Below are positions 1-10,691 of a stretch of DNA of 64,000 nucleotides, in pieces; the stretch's first letter is position 1; each line of letters starts with the position of its first letter. The translations under genes were made by a program, and so were the position numbers. The stretch lies in assembly GCF_007859075.1 (NCBI RefSeq), contig NZ_VOAK01000025.1, positions 146,156-210,155 of the forward strand, read 5' to 3'. A model generated the notes under the pieces. The model was not told the DNA's origin and ran no database searches. It saw only the letters and a program-made list of their open reading frames with translations. The stretch comes from Gemmobacter aquaticus. GTDB lineage: Bacteria; Pseudomonadota; Alphaproteobacteria; Rhodobacterales; Rhodobacteraceae.

Positions 1-1281
<1,281 letters not shown>

Positions 1282-1285
<4 letters not shown>

Positions 1286-1851
1286 GGTGCCCTCAGGATC
1301 GTGATCATGGTGTCGCCATATCGCCGCTGATCCAGCTCTTCAAAGCCGTCGGGGATCACGGGCGTCGCGCTTTCCTCCCAAACGATCAGGGCGCCGGGCG
1401 CAAGCCAGCCGCCTGCGACACAAGAGGCGAGCGCGCGTTCGCCAAGGCTCTTGCCGTAGGGAGGGTCCAGAAAAACCAGACCATAGCCCGGACCGCGGTT
1501 TGGCCCCATGTTCGTGGCATCGCGGCGCCAGACGTCGGTGGTGCCCATGGCGCGCATCAATTCGATGTTGCGGCGCAAGAGCGCGCGCGCGGCCGTGCCA
1601 TCATCGACGAAAGCCACACGAGCAGCCCCCCGCGACAGCGCCTCGAGCCCGAGCGCGCCGGTTCCGGCAAAGAGGTCGAGCACCCTGGCGCCGGTGACGG
1701 GGTCACCGGCTTGCGCGATGCGGCCGTTGATCAACAGGTTGAAGATCGACTCGCGCACGCGGTCGGTCGTCGGGCGCAGATGGGCCGCAGGATCGCCTGC
1801 GCCCACATCGGCCAGCTTCAACCCGCGCGAGGCGCCACCGACGATCCTCAT
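1282..1851 (-). CDS. rsmD: 16S rRNA (guanine966-N2)-methyltransferase RsmD
   Basis: 189-residue SAM-dependent methyltransferase that modifies G966 of 16S rRNA in the 30S subunit. It opens MRIVGGASRGLKL, has the family RPTTDRVRES stretch (26-35), the SAM-binding loop DLFAGTGALGLEALSRGA (59-76) and the catalytic DPPYGK at 129-134, equivalent to the (N/D)PPY motif of amino-methyltransferases. Length matches the family (about 185-200). It overlaps both neighbours by 4 nt (ATGA junctions), so it sits in the middle of a tight operon with an FAD reductase upstream and a HAD hydrolase downstream. The link between these three functions is not obvious. Confidence 0.96.
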
Positions 1852-3053
1852 GGCTTCAAGAGCGCCTTGAGGTCGGGCGCGTCTGTGATCTCTTTCGCCG
1901 AGGGGCTGCGGCCGCCCTCGATCAGGCGCTTGCCGACCATATAGGCGCGCGGATCGTTCATCGCATCCACCGCGAGCAGGCGGTCGCCCGCGAAGTACCA
2001 GACCGAAAAGGCGCCATCGTCACCCCTGCGGGTCACCACATGGTCGAAGCCTGCATTCAAGCCCGCGATCTGCAGCTTGCAGTCATATTGATCCGACCAG
2101 AACCACGGCTTTGCCGCATAGGCCTTGTTCGCGCCCAGAATGTTGTCGGCCACCTGCTCTGCCTGATCGATGGCGTTACCAACCGACTCCAGCCGGATCC
2201 GCCCGCCCTGATGCGGGAACGAGGCGCAGTCGCCCGCAGCCCAGACATGGGCAACCGAGGTGCGGCCCTGTTCGTCGGTGCGGATGCCGTTTTCCAGCGC
2301 ACAGCCCGCCATTTCGGCAAGTTCGGTCGCCGGATTGACCCCGACGCCGACAATCACGAAATCGCAGGCGATTTCTTCGCCGTTGGTCAGGCGGGCAGCC
2401 GTCACCCGGCCCTCGCCCAGCAGGCGATCAAGTCCTGCGCCTTCAAGGATGCGTACACCATGCGCCTGATGCAGGGCACGGAAATAGTCCGAGGTTTCGG
2501 CCGCCGCGACGCGTTGCAGGATACGCGGCGCCATTTCCACCAGCGTGACGGAAAGCCCGAGCTTTGAGGCAACCGCCGCCGCCTCCAGCCCGATATAGCC
2601 GCCGCCGATGATCACGACGCGGGCGCCGGGACGGAACTCGTGCCGCATGGCATCGACATTGCCCAGTCCGCGCACGGTATAGACACCGACCAGCCCGCCA
2701 CCGATGGCGTCAGGCAGGCGGCGCGGAATGGATCCGGTGGTCAGAACCAGTTCATCATAGCTGATCACCTCGTCGCCAAGGGTCAGCGTGCGGGCGGCGC
2801 TGTCGACACCGGTCACGCGCTGGCCGAGACGCAAGGCGATTGCCTTTTCCGCATAGAAATCGGCGGGGCGCAGGGTCAGGCGGTCAATCTCCATCTCGCC
2901 CAGCAGATAGGCCTTCGACAGGGGCGGGCGCTGATAGGGTGGCGCGGTCTCTTCGCCGATCAGGGTGATTTCGCCCGGATAGCCGCCAGCCCTGAGCCGC
3001 GTCACCAGCGCCGATCCGGCCTGACCCGCCCCGACAACCACCACATGCGCCAT
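1848..3053 (-). CDS. FAD-dependent ferredoxin/rubredoxin reductase-type oxidoreductase
   Basis: 401 residues. An N-terminal FAD-binding GAGQAGS (8-14) is followed by PPYQRPPLSKAYLLGE, a central NAD(H)-binding VVIIGGGYIGLEAAA near 147-161 and a C-terminal VWAAGDCA FAD motif. The C-terminal reductase domain contains the family's KPWFWSDQYD. This is the rhodocoxin/putidaredoxin-reductase-type fold, which passes electrons from NADH to a small iron-sulphur or haem protein. No ferredoxin or P450 partner gene is next to it. First gene of the operon with rsmD. Its promoter faces that of the peroxiredoxin across about 100 bp. Confidence 0.92.
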   Translation of the reverse strand: MAHVVVVGAGQAGSALVTRLRAGGYPGEITLIGEETAPPYQRPPLSKAYLLGEMEIDRLTLRPADFYAEKAIALRLGQRVTGVDSAARTLTLGDEVISYDELVLTTGSIPRRLPDAIGGGLVGVYTVRGLGNVDAMRHEFRPGARVVIIGGGYIGLEAAAVASKLGLSVTLVEMAPRILQRVAAAETSDYFRALHQAHGVRILEGAGLDRLLGEGRVTAARLTNGEEIACDFVIVGVGVNPATELAEMAGCALENGIRTDEQGRTSVAHVWAAGDCASFPHQGGRIRLESVGNAIDQAEQVADNILGANKAYAAKPWFWSDQYDCKLQIAGLNAGFDHVVTRRGDDGAFSVWYFAGDRLLAVDAMNDPRAYMVGKRLIEGGRSPSAKEITDAPDLKALLKP

Positions 3054-3157
3054 GTCTTCGCCCTATGTCTCGCAGAAACGCACACAGCCTCTGGCCGCGT
3101 CCCGTGCCGGACCCTATATCTGGGCGCATCGGAAACGCAACGCGCGAGGGACCAAAA

Positions 3158-3646
3158 ATGACGATTTCTGTGGGGCAAAGCCTGCCTGACGCGAACCTGC
3201 TGCGGATGGGCGAAGACGGGCCCGAGACGGTTGCTCTGTCCTCGAAGCTCAAGGGGCGCAAGGTCGTGGTCTTCGGTCTGCCCGGCGCCTATACCGGTGT
3301 CTGCACCACCGCCCATGTGCCGAGCTTCATCCGCACCAAGGACAAGTTCGCGGCCAAGGGCGTGGACGAGATCATCTGCGTCTCGGTCAACGATCCCTTC
3401 GTGCTGAAGGCATGGGGCGAGTCGACGGGCGCCACGGCGGCTGGCATTGCACTCCTCGGTGATTCCGATGCGGCCTTCACCAAAGCAATCGGCCTTGATT
3501 TTACCGCACCACCGGCGGGCCTGATCAACCGGTCGAAGCGCTATGCGCTTTACGCCGAGGATGGCGTGGTCAAGGTGATCCAGGTCGAGGACAGCCCCGG
3601 CCAGTGCACCATCTCGGGAGGTGAGGCACTGCTTGAGGCGATCTGA
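3158..3646 (+). CDS. Peroxiredoxin, Prx5/AhpE-like redoxin
   Basis: 162-residue peroxiredoxin of the Prx5 group that reduces hydrogen peroxide and organic hydroperoxides with thiol or glutathione reductants. It has the strand-loop PGAYTGVCTTAHVPSF with peroxidatic Cys49, the Thr/Arg of the active site further on, and GDSDAAFTKAIGLDF typical of this group. I start at ATG 3158 because homologues begin here; the open frame extends upstream to 3065 without family similarity. A strong intrinsic terminator follows directly. It is divergent from the FAD reductase, so the two may share a control region. Confidence 0.95.
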   Translation: MTISVGQSLPDANLLRMGEDGPETVALSSKLKGRKVVVFGLPGAYTGVCTTAHVPSFIRTKDKFAAKGVDEIICVSVNDPFVLKAWGESTGATAAGIALLGDSDAAFTKAIGLDFTAPPAGLINRSKRYALYAEDGVVKVIQVEDSPGQCTISGGEALLEAI

Positions 3647-3653
3647 TCGCGAA

Positions 3654-3677
3654 GGGGCCGGGCGACCGGCCCCTTTT
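3654..3677 (+). terminator. Rho-independent terminator after peroxiredoxin
   Basis: Perfect 8-bp stem GGGGCCGG / CCGGCCCC with a GCGA tetraloop followed by TTTT, starting 7 nt after the peroxiredoxin stop. Confidence 0.88.
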
Positions 3678-3685
3678 CGCTTCTG

Positions 3686-4057
3686 TCAGGCGGACCCGTG
3701 GTGAAGTTTGCACAGACATTCCACCGGCCCTGAATGGTCGGTCTGCACCTCGGCTGCGTCCGCAAGCCTGTCGATAATGCGGGCAAGCCGCAGGTCGAGC
3801 TCGGTCAGACCGTCGCTTGCATGCGTGGTCAGCGTGATATCGACCACGTTATAGACGTTCGACCATTCTGGGTGATGGTTCAGCTTTTCCGCCGATAGGG
3901 CGACGCGGGACATGAAGCCCCAGGCTTCAGAGAAATTGCGGAACTTCAGGATCTTGCGCAGGGCATCGCGGTCCTCGATCGCGCGCCAGCCGGTATTCCC
4001 AAGGGCTGGCAGGACCTCTTGCCGTTCTGTGTCTGTCAGGCGGGGAAATGTCGTCAT
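3686..4057 (-). CDS. phhB: Pterin-4a-carbinolamine dehydratase
   Basis: 123-residue pterin-4-alpha-carbinolamine dehydratase, which recycles the pterin cofactor of aromatic amino-acid hydroxylases. The signature is LNHHPEWSNVYN with His61/His62 and the second active-site histidine at about 79, followed by LTELDLRLARIID. Most bacterial members end soon after the last helix, at about 95-105 residues. This one carries about 20 extra residues ending in CLCKLHH, a Cys/His-rich tail not expected for the family. Its start overlaps the stop of the upstream glutathione transferase by 4 nt. No phenylalanine hydroxylase gene is in the window, so a molybdopterin-related role remains possible. Confidence 0.92.
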   Translation of the reverse strand: MTTFPRLTDTERQEVLPALGNTGWRAIEDRDALRKILKFRNFSEAWGFMSRVALSAEKLNHHPEWSNVYNVVDITLTTHASDGLTELDLRLARIIDRLADAAEVQTDHSGPVECLCKLHHGSA

Positions 4058-4662
4058 TTCCGACCCGCCAGTTCTTCGTCGATGGCGCGGGCACGGATCG
4101 CGGCGGGGCGGCCCATGATCCGCTCGGCATAGGCGACGAACTCGGGCTCTTTCGGGATCGACCCGAAATGCATTCCCCAGCCAATCTGGGCACCAAGGTA
4201 GACATCGGCCGCGCTGAAGCTTGTGCCGACCAGATAGGGCGAGCCGGCCAGATGACCGCGCAGGGTGCGGATGACGTCATCGAAACTGCCATAGCCGACC
4301 ATGCCGCGCTTGTCGTCCGGGACCGTGACGCCAAGTGCCTTGTTGACCACCGCAGCCTCGAATGGCCCCGCCCCGAAGAACATCCAGCGATAGAACGCCG
4401 CGCGATCGGATGGCATGAGCCCTGCCTGGGGGAACATGTCGGCAAGATAGGTGCAGATCGCCGCGCATTCGGTAACCACACGGTCGTCGTGGCGCAGCGC
4501 CGGGACCTTGCCCATCGGGTTGATCGCCAGATACTCCGGCGCTTTCATTGTGCTGCCATAGTCCAGCAGGACCGTCTCATAGGGCTGGCCCAACTCTTCG
4601 AGCATCCAGCGCGCGATGCGTCCGCGCGACATCGGGTTTGTATAGAGGGTCAATGTGGTCAT
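4054..4662 (-). CDS. Glutathione S-transferase family protein
   Basis: 202 residues from the ATG at 4662, chosen because MTTLTLYTNPMSRGR is the expected beta-strand and catalytic Ser region of the thioredoxin-fold domain. A longer frame upstream has no similarity. NPMGKVPAL provides the cis-proline and VTECAAI the glutathione gamma-glutamyl-binding acidic residue. The all-helical C-terminal domain ends SAADVYLGAQIGW and so on. It would conjugate or reduce small electrophiles with glutathione; substrate unknown. It is translationally coupled (4-nt overlap) to the pterin dehydratase downstream and lies 44 bp after the FemAB-like gene, so the three may be co-transcribed. Confidence 0.92.
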   Translation of the reverse strand: MTTLTLYTNPMSRGRIARWMLEELGQPYETVLLDYGSTMKAPEYLAINPMGKVPALRHDDRVVTECAAICTYLADMFPQAGLMPSDRAAFYRWMFFGAGPFEAAVVNKALGVTVPDDKRGMVGYGSFDDVIRTLRGHLAGSPYLVGTSFSAADVYLGAQIGWGMHFGSIPKEPEFVAYAERIMGRPAAIRARAIDEELAGRK

Positions 4663-4706
4663 GCGGCACCTCCCGGACGGCATTCTGCCATGGCACGGAC
4701 GATCTG

Positions 4707-5873
4707 TCAGTCGTCTTGCTGATCTGCCGGCGGGCCTCGGCGGAACGGACCATAGGCGGTCAGCACCTCGATCTCTTCTTCCACGGCCAGGCGTTCGCGG
4801 TTGAGATAATCGGCAACCGCGCGGGCGAAGGACGGCTCGCGCAGCCAGTGCAGCGAGTGGATTTCGGTCGGAAGATAGCCGCGCGCCAGCTTGTGCTCGC
4901 CCTGCGCTCCGGCCTCGACCCGGGCCAGACCATGTGCGATGGCCCAGTCGATGGCCCGGTGGTAGCACAGCTCGAAATGCAGGCAGGGATAGTCGGCGAT
5001 ACAACCCCAGTAGCGACCGAAAAGGCAATCCACGCCGATGAAATTCAACGCGCCCGCCACGGCCCGCGGGCCGTCAAAGGCCATCACCAGCAACACATCG
5101 TCGCGCATCGTGGCATGGACCTGGTCAAAGAAGGCGCGGGTCAGATAGGGGCGCCCCCATTTGCGGCTGCCCGTGTCCTGATAGAAGGCCCAGAAGGCCT
5201 CCCAGTATTCGGGCAGAATTGTCGCGCCTGTCAGAGATTCGATGCGCAAGCCGTGGGAGTTGGCAATTTCACGTTCCTTGCGAAGCGCCTTGCGCTTGCG
5301 CGAGGCGAGGGTCGCAAGGAAGTCATCATAGCTGCGATAGCCGTGATTGAGCCAATGGAACTGCTGTGTCATGCGCCGCAAAAGGCCCTGCGCCTCGCCA
5401 GCCAACGCCTCGTCCTGAGTGCAGAAGGTAATGTGCAGAGAAGAGAGGTGGTTTTGCCGGGCGATATCGCTTGCAGCGCTGATCAGGGCGGCGCGGCCCT
5501 CTGCCTCATGCCCCGGCAGGGTCAGCAGGCGCCGCCCGGTTGCGGGTGTAAAAGGCACGGCGATCTGCAGCTTGGGATAGTAGCGCCCGCCCGCCCGCTC
5601 ATAGGCCTCGGCCCAGCCATGATCGAAGATGTACTCGCCCTGCGAGTGCGATTTGGCAAACATGGGTGCCGCGGCGACAAGGCGGCCCGTCGCGTCGTGG
5701 ACGAGCAGCGGGTGCGGCTCCCACCCGGTGCCAGGGCCGACAGAGCTTGACGCTTCGAGCGCCAGAAGAAACCGGTGCGTGGTGAAAGGGTCGCGCGGAT
5801 CGGTCAGGGCATCCCAGCTGGCCGGAGGTATGGCGGCAAAGCTGTCGGCAAGCGTCGCGGTCAGGTCGGGCAC
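4707..5873 (-). CDS. FemAB-like/DUF482 (PF04339) acyltransferase
   Basis: 388 residues from a GTG at 5873 (VPDLTATLADSF). The open frame extends to 6065 but that part crosses a repeat element and reads as noise. The protein matches the PF04339 family, a tandem GNAT-fold enzyme related to FemAB peptidyltransferases. Visible family stretches are DHGWAEAYERAGGRYYPKLQ, YWEAFWAFYQDTGSRKWG, ALNFIGVDCLFGRYWGC and HFELCYHRAIDWAI. The substrate is not established for the family. Its start follows the GDPD gene by about 100 bp, and that gap holds a repeat. Confidence 0.85.
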   Translation of the reverse strand: MPDLTATLADSFAAIPPASWDALTDPRDPFTTHRFLLALEASSSVGPGTGWEPHPLLVHDATGRLVAAAPMFAKSHSQGEYIFDHGWAEAYERAGGRYYPKLQIAVPFTPATGRRLLTLPGHEAEGRAALISAASDIARQNHLSSLHITFCTQDEALAGEAQGLLRRMTQQFHWLNHGYRSYDDFLATLASRKRKALRKEREIANSHGLRIESLTGATILPEYWEAFWAFYQDTGSRKWGRPYLTRAFFDQVHATMRDDVLLVMAFDGPRAVAGALNFIGVDCLFGRYWGCIADYPCLHFELCYHRAIDWAIAHGLARVEAGAQGEHKLARGYLPTEIHSLHWLREPSFARAVADYLNRERLAVEEEIEVLTAYGPFRRGPPADQQDD

Positions 5874-5893
5874 GTCACCCCCGGGGTTGCGGA

Positions 5894-5951
5894 GGGGCGG
5901 GGGGCTGTCTGCCCCCCGGGCCCCCCGAGGATATTTCTGAAAAGAAGAAGA
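5894..5951 (+). repeat. Intergenic palindromic repeat, copy 1
   Basis: GC-rich hairpin (GGGGGGC, short loop, GCCCCCC) followed by CCCCCCGAGGATATTT and an A/G-rich tail AAAAGAAGAAG. A second copy with the same order of blocks lies at 16564-16622. Copy 1 sits between the GDPD and FemAB-like genes and points opposite to their transcription. I recall similar GGGGGCTnTGCCCCC...CCCCCnGGnTATTT sequences in many Rhodobacterales genomes. That recollection cannot be checked here, but the two copies are visible directly. Confidence 0.65.
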
Positions 5952-5971
5952 TGCGGCGCGGTGCCGTCCGG

Positions 5972-6739
5972 TCAAGAGACAGGGGGCAGATAGCCTTCGA
6001 AGGTGATGTTTTCGGCGATTCTGCGGGCATCGCGCTCGGCCTTGGGTGAGCGGATGGTCCAGCATAGGACCCGCGCGCCTTGTGATTTGAGCGAGGCCAC
6101 ACGCGGGCGCGACAGGTCTGCCGCCTCATGGCTGATGAAGCTCGCCGCGCAACGGTCGTAATCAGGGATCTCGCGCAGGCGGTCGCAGATGTCAGGGGCA
6201 AGCGGGGCATAATCCTGATAGTCGTAACTGCCTGTCGTCAGCCCACGCGGCAGAGCTGGGCAAAGGCGGACCATCTCGGCCACGCTGTCGGGGTTGAAGG
6301 ACATCAGCGCCACGGGGCCGGCATAGCCCGAAAGTGCCTGGGCTGTTGCAGCTTCCAACGGACCAATGGTGCCGCCGGGGACCAGCGTCTGGTCCTTGAT
6401 CTCGATCAGCAGGGGCACGCGGCCATCCACGATCCGCAGCACCTCGGTCAGGGTGGGGATGCCGTCTGCGGCGTCAATCAGCCGGATCGCAGAAAGCTCG
6501 GCTGCGCTGCGATCCCTGACCCAGCCCTCACTGCCGGTCAGCCGGGCGAGATCTTCGTCATGAAAGACCATCGCCACGCCATCGGCCGATAACTGCAGAT
6601 CGATTTCGATGCCATAGCCCGCAGCAACCGCCGCGCTTATGGCGGCGCGGCTGTTCTCCGGTCGCCCCGCCGCGCGGTCATGCAGCGCGCGGTGGGCGAT
6701 GGGTGCAGCCAGAAATGCGTCGGGCAGCGGCACGCGCAT
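5972..6739 (-). CDS. Glycerophosphodiester phosphodiesterase
   Basis: 255 residues from ATG 6739 (MRVPLPDAF). Hydrolyses glycerophosphodiesters to glycerol-3-phosphate and an alcohol. The catalytic set is present: His16-Arg17 in IAHRALHD, Glu28-Asn29 in PENS, Glu45 and Asp47 in GIEIDLQLSADG, and His60 in VFHDEDL. Later come LIEIKDQ and VLCWTIRS, both typical. No signal peptide is seen, so it is likely cytoplasmic. A TTG one codon upstream is possible, but the ATG shares its A with the TGA stop of the upstream ridA gene (1-nt overlap, TGATG), a classic coupled junction. Confidence 0.94.
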   Translation of the reverse strand: MRVPLPDAFLAAPIAHRALHDRAAGRPENSRAAISAAVAAGYGIEIDLQLSADGVAMVFHDEDLARLTGSEGWVRDRSAAELSAIRLIDAADGIPTLTEVLRIVDGRVPLLIEIKDQTLVPGGTIGPLEAATAQALSGYAGPVALMSFNPDSVAEMVRLCPALPRGLTTGSYDYQDYAPLAPDICDRLREIPDYDRCAASFISHEAADLSRPRVASLKSQGARVLCWTIRSPKAERDARRIAENITFEGYLPPVS

Positions 6740-7197
6740 CAATTCAGCTCGAAGATCGCTTCGATCTCGACCGCCACGCCAAAGGGAAGGGACGCGGCCG
6801 AGACGGCCGAGCGTGCATGGCGCCCTGCGTCACCAAGGGCCGCGACCATGAAGTCGGACGCGCCGTTGATCACCTTGGGCTGATCGGTGAAATCGGGGGT
6901 GGAATTCACGAAGCCCACCAGCTTGACCACACGCTTGAGGCGCGTCAGGTCGCCATCGCAGGCCTTTTTCAGTTGTGCGAGCAGAGAGATCGCACAGGCT
7001 TTTGCCGCTGCGGCGCCGTCCTCGACGCTCATCCCCGCGCCCAGCTTGCCCTTGATCTGGCCGTTCGCATCGGCGCTGATCTGCCCGGATACATGGACGA
7101 GCTTGCCCGCGATCACATAGGGCACATAGTTGGCCGCCGGTGCCGGCGCATCAGGCAGGGTGACGCCGAGTTCGGCAAGACGAGCTTCGATGGACAT
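6739..7197 (-). CDS. RidA/YjgF family protein
   Basis: 152 residues. The family hydrolyses reactive 2-aminoacrylate and other enamines or imines produced by PLP enzymes. Visible motifs are LVHVSGQIS near residue 35, VKLVGFVNSTPDF, and the C-terminal ARSAVSAASLPFGVAVEIEA with the conserved Arg that binds the substrate carboxylate. This is the longer YjgF-like subtype rather than the 128-residue archetype, so true deaminase activity is inferred. It heads a two-gene unit with GDPD. GGAGG is present upstream. Confidence 0.92.
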   Translation of the reverse strand: MSIEARLAELGVTLPDAPAPAANYVPYVIAGKLVHVSGQISADANGQIKGKLGAGMSVEDGAAAAKACAISLLAQLKKACDGDLTRLKRVVKLVGFVNSTPDFTDQPKVINGASDFMVAALGDAGRHARSAVSAASLPFGVAVEIEAIFELN

Positions 7198-7285
7198 GGG
7201 GGGCCTCCTCTTCGTTCCGCGCAGAGGCTAGCGGCAAGCGCGAGGGGCGGCAAGGCCGCCCCCGACATCGGAACAGGTGGAACCG

Positions 7286-8719
7286 TCAGCTTTCACGAAA
7301 GGCCTTGGCGAAATAATCCGTGAAGGGGCGGATCATATAGGCAAGGGGTGTCCGGTCACCGGTCTTGATAAAGGCCTCGACCGGCATGCCCGGCAGCAGG
7401 GTCAATCCCTCGAGCTTGGCAAGTTCCGCAGGATCAGGCTCGATCTCGACCCGGTAGTAAGAGGCCTGCGTTGCCTGATCGACCAAGGCATCGGCGGATA
7501 CCACCGTCACATGGCCCATCAGTTCCGGCGTGGTGCGGGCAGAAAAGGCCGAGAAGTGCAACTTGGCTTCCTGCCCGGCAAAGACCTCGTCGATGTGAAG
7601 GGGCGAGACCCGTGCCGTGATCACCAGTGGCCGGTCCTGCGGCACGATGTACATGACCGGGTCGGCCGGCCGGATCACCGAGCGTGGGGTCGTGACCTGC
7701 AGCGCAAGGACAATCCCTGACGAGGGCGCGCGGATTTCGAGCCGGGTGATCCGCTCGGTCAGGGCGCGGACGCGTTCGGCAAGCTCAAGCTCCTGGCTGC
7801 CGATGTCGCGCAACTGGGTATTGGCCTCTTCGCGATGGGCGGCCTGCAGGCGCAGGACCTCGAGGTCGATCTCTGAGATGTTCTCCAGCGCCTGCGCCTT
7901 TGAGGAGTCGAGCTCGCCCCGTTGGCCCAGAAGGCGCGCGACCTCACGCTGAAGGGCAAGGACCCGTGAGGCCTGGGCCAGACCCTTGTCCAGCAGCGAC
8001 TGCTGGTCGGTCAGTTCCTCGTTGATCAGGTCAAGCTGCTGGGTCAGGGCGACGATCTGCGCCTCGATCCCCTCGATGCGGCTGCCGATCTGGGCGCGGC
8101 GCTCGGTCATCTGGCCGATCTGCTTGGACAGCGTTTCCTTGCGCGCGTTGAAGAGATGGACTTGCCCTTGGACCTGTTCGGCCACCTCGGGGCGGGCCTT
8201 GGCGACGTCCAGCAGGTCTTGCGGGAAGGTGATGGTTTCATCGTCATCACGCTCGGCGGCAAGCCGCGCGCGGCGGGCGCGGATCTCGTAGAGCTGGCCT
8301 TCGACGATCGCCAGTTCCGAATGCAACGCCGAGCCGTCGAGCCTGACCAGAAGGTCACCCGCTTTCACGGTATCGCCCTCGGCCACGGCGATGGTTTCGA
8401 CCACGCCGCCGTCGGGGTGCTGCACGATCTGCCGGCTGCTCTCGACCTCGATCTGGCCCGAGGCGATCACGGCACCCGAGATCGTGGTCACCACGCTCCA
8501 GAGGCCAAAGCCACCAACCAGCAGGGCAAGCGTCGCAAAGCCGAGGATAAGCGGCCCGCGCGCCGACCACTTCGCCTCTGGCGCGCGGGTTGGAGCATGG
8601 CCCGGCGCCGTGGCGCGGGGGATGTCGATCTCGGTCGGCTTGGCCTTGGCCTGCGGCAACTGCTGCCGGGCATCGGCAGGCAGCGTCGTGCCTTCGGATC
8701 GTTCTGTGGGCTCGGTCAT
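7286..8719 (-). CDS. Type I secretion periplasmic adaptor, HlyD/PrsE family
   Basis: 477-residue membrane fusion protein. It has a cytoplasmic N-terminus of about 55 residues and one transmembrane helix near 56-80. A lipoyl-like barrel half ([26 protein letters not shown]) is followed by a long coiled-coil hairpin (about 110-320), the second lipoyl half ([14 protein letters not shown]) and the C-terminal beta-barrel with [18 protein letters not shown]. It bridges the inner-membrane ABC transporter to a TolC-like channel. It is downstream of the ABC gene by 52 bp, same strand. No TolC gene or RTX/Ca-binding substrate lies nearby, so the cargo is unknown. Confidence 0.94.
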   Translation of the reverse strand: MTEPTERSEGTTLPADARQQLPQAKAKPTEIDIPRATAPGHAPTRAPEAKWSARGPLILGFATLALLVGGFGLWSVVTTISGAVIASGQIEVESSRQIVQHPDGGVVETIAVAEGDTVKAGDLLVRLDGSALHSELAIVEGQLYEIRARRARLAAERDDDETITFPQDLLDVAKARPEVAEQVQGQVHLFNARKETLSKQIGQMTERRAQIGSRIEGIEAQIVALTQQLDLINEELTDQQSLLDKGLAQASRVLALQREVARLLGQRGELDSSKAQALENISEIDLEVLRLQAAHREEANTQLRDIGSQELELAERVRALTERITRLEIRAPSSGIVLALQVTTPRSVIRPADPVMYIVPQDRPLVITARVSPLHIDEVFAGQEAKLHFSAFSARTTPELMGHVTVVSADALVDQATQASYYRVEIEPDPAELAKLEGLTLLPGMPVEAFIKTGDRTPLAYMIRPFTDYFAKAFRES

Positions 8720-8771
8720 CTGGATCTCCGTTCGGCCAATAGGGCTAGTTGGGGGTGGCGTCTTGCCACCC

Positions 8772-10520
8772 TCAGGTCACGCCGCCAGGGCCGGCACTTT
8801 TCGCGATTTCCGTGTGGTTCTTGACCATCTCGCGCAGCACCTGGTCGCGCGGACCAAAGGCGCGGCGCAGGCCATCTTCGACAACGAGCAGAAGGTCACA
8901 TTCCTGAATGGCGGCTGGACGGTGCGCCATGATCAGAACCGCGCAGCCTGCCGCCTTCATCTGCTTGATGGCATCGTTCAACGCCATCGATCCCTCGTTG
9001 TCGAGGTTCGAGTTCGGCTCGTCCAGCACCACGATCACCGGATCGCCGTAAAGCGCGCGGGCAAGGCCGATCCGCTGGATCTGGCCGCCCGACAACCTCC
9101 CGCCAAGGGCCGAGACGCGGGTGTCATAGCCATCTGGCAGACGCACGATCATGTCATGGGCCGCGGCCTTCTTGGCGGCCTCGACGACCTTGAGGCCATC
9201 CGGGTTACCTTGCAGACGGGCGATGTTTTCGGCGATCGTGCCCTCGAACAGCGTCACGCGCTGCGGCAGGTAGCCTATGTAGCTGCCCAGAACATCCGGG
9301 TCATACTGATCCAGCGAGGCGCCATCGAGCCGGACCTTGCCGCCTGCGGGTCGCCATGCGCCGATCAGCGCACGCGCCAGCGTGGATTTGCCCGACCCCG
9401 ATGGGCCGATGACGCCAAGCGCCTGACCCGGTTCCAGCCGGAAGTTGATCATCCGCAGCGTTGCGTGGTTTTCGCCCGGTGGCACGACGGTCAGGTTCTG
9501 CGCCTCAAGCAATGCGCGGGGGCGTGGCAGGGCGGTATGGCCGGGCTCTTCGGGCTGGCGCGAGAAAAGCTCGGCCAGACGCGCCCAGCCTTCTTGCGAA
9601 CGTTGCACCACCGCCCATTGGCTGACGGCAGTCTCGATGGGCGCCAGCGCCCGACCCATCAGGATGGAGCCCGCGATCATTGCGCCCGAGGTCAGCTCGC
9701 CCTTCAGCACCAGCCATGCCGCAAGTCCCAGCATCGCCGATTGCAGGAATTGCCGGAACGTCTTGGTGATGACCGAGTAGGTTCCGCCCACGTCCGAGGC
9801 GCTGATGGTTTCGCGAAGGGCCGTGCCACGCGCCTTTTGCCAGCGGGTGAAGCCTGCCTCGCGCATGCCAAGCGCTTGCACAACTTCCGCCTCGGCCTTC
9901 AGATTCTCGGCCATCCGTTCGGCGGTGATGGTGGCGCTGTTGGCGCGGGCAAGCGGCACCTTGGTCACACGCTGGTTCAGCACGGTGATGATCACAAGGA
10001 TCACCCCGCCGATGACCGAAAGCCAGCCCATGTAGGGGTGAAAGATGAAGGTCGCGATGATGAAGACCGGCGTCCAGGGGATGTCGAACAGCGCGATCAG
10101 CACGGGTGAGGAATAGAGCCGCTGCACTGCCTCAAGATCCCGCTGCGCGGCGGTGGCGGCCGGGTCAGAGGGCGCGACCTGTGAGCGGCGCATCGCGGCT
10201 TCGAACACCCGCCGGTCAAGACGCGACTGGAAGGCCGCGCCGACCCGCGCCATGACACGGGCCCGGGCATGGTCCAGCAGGCCCATGATGATGAACAGAA
10301 AGACGATCAGCAGCGTCAGCGCCAGAAGCGTCGCCTCTGACCGGCTGCCAAGGACGCGGTCGTAGACCTGCATCATGTAAAGCGGGCCGGTGAACAGCAG
10401 CAGGTTGTAGAACACGCTGAACAGGAAAACGGCCAGAAGCAGGCCATTCGATTCACGCCGCGCCGCGCGAAGTTCGGCAAGGCCCGGGGCGATGTTCAGC
10501 CCGATTTCATTTCGGCTCAC
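8772..10520 (-). CDS. Type I secretion ABC transporter (permease/ATPase), PrsD family
   Basis: 582 residues. The exporter half has about six membrane helices (28-300; [17 protein letters not shown] is typical of PrsD/AprD/HasD) fused to an ATPase. Walker A is GPSGSGKST (372-380), Q-loop Gln420 in GYLPQ, signature LSGGQ (476-480), Walker B IVVLDE (496-501) and the switch His in IMAHRP. There is no C39 peptidase-like domain, which fits exporters of unprocessed RTX proteins such as proteases, lipases or glycanases. It acts as a dimer with the HlyD-type adaptor encoded downstream. Substrate not identifiable here. Confidence 0.95.
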   Translation of the reverse strand: MSRNEIGLNIAPGLAELRAARRESNGLLLAVFLFSVFYNLLLFTGPLYMMQVYDRVLGSRSEATLLALTLLIVFLFIIMGLLDHARARVMARVGAAFQSRLDRRVFEAAMRRSQVAPSDPAATAAQRDLEAVQRLYSSPVLIALFDIPWTPVFIIATFIFHPYMGWLSVIGGVILVIITVLNQRVTKVPLARANSATITAERMAENLKAEAEVVQALGMREAGFTRWQKARGTALRETISASDVGGTYSVITKTFRQFLQSAMLGLAAWLVLKGELTSGAMIAGSILMGRALAPIETAVSQWAVVQRSQEGWARLAELFSRQPEEPGHTALPRPRALLEAQNLTVVPPGENHATLRMINFRLEPGQALGVIGPSGSGKSTLARALIGAWRPAGGKVRLDGASLDQYDPDVLGSYIGYLPQRVTLFEGTIAENIARLQGNPDGLKVVEAAKKAAAHDMIVRLPDGYDTRVSALGGRLSGGQIQRIGLARALYGDPVIVVLDEPNSNLDNEGSMALNDAIKQMKAAGCAVLIMAHRPAAIQECDLLLVVEDGLRRAFGPRDQVLREMVKNHTEIAKSAGPGGVT

Positions 10521-10691
10521 TCGATGATCTCCTGATCCGTGCTGAATTTATTGTGAACACGCGCGGCGCGATCCGTCACTTCAATGCCACGGTCATGAAT
10601 TGCGTTGTCCATCGGAACACCTTATCCCTTGCGTTCTGGGCGCCGTGGCAGTGGTTCGCGCCGTGACGCAAGAAAAAGCAGGCTATTGGCG

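Noticed and set aside
7244..7262. Hairpin GGGGCGGC-AAG-GCCGCCCC as terminator of the exporter operon
   Set aside because: The stem is perfect but no T-run follows on the minus strand, so I did not call it a terminator.
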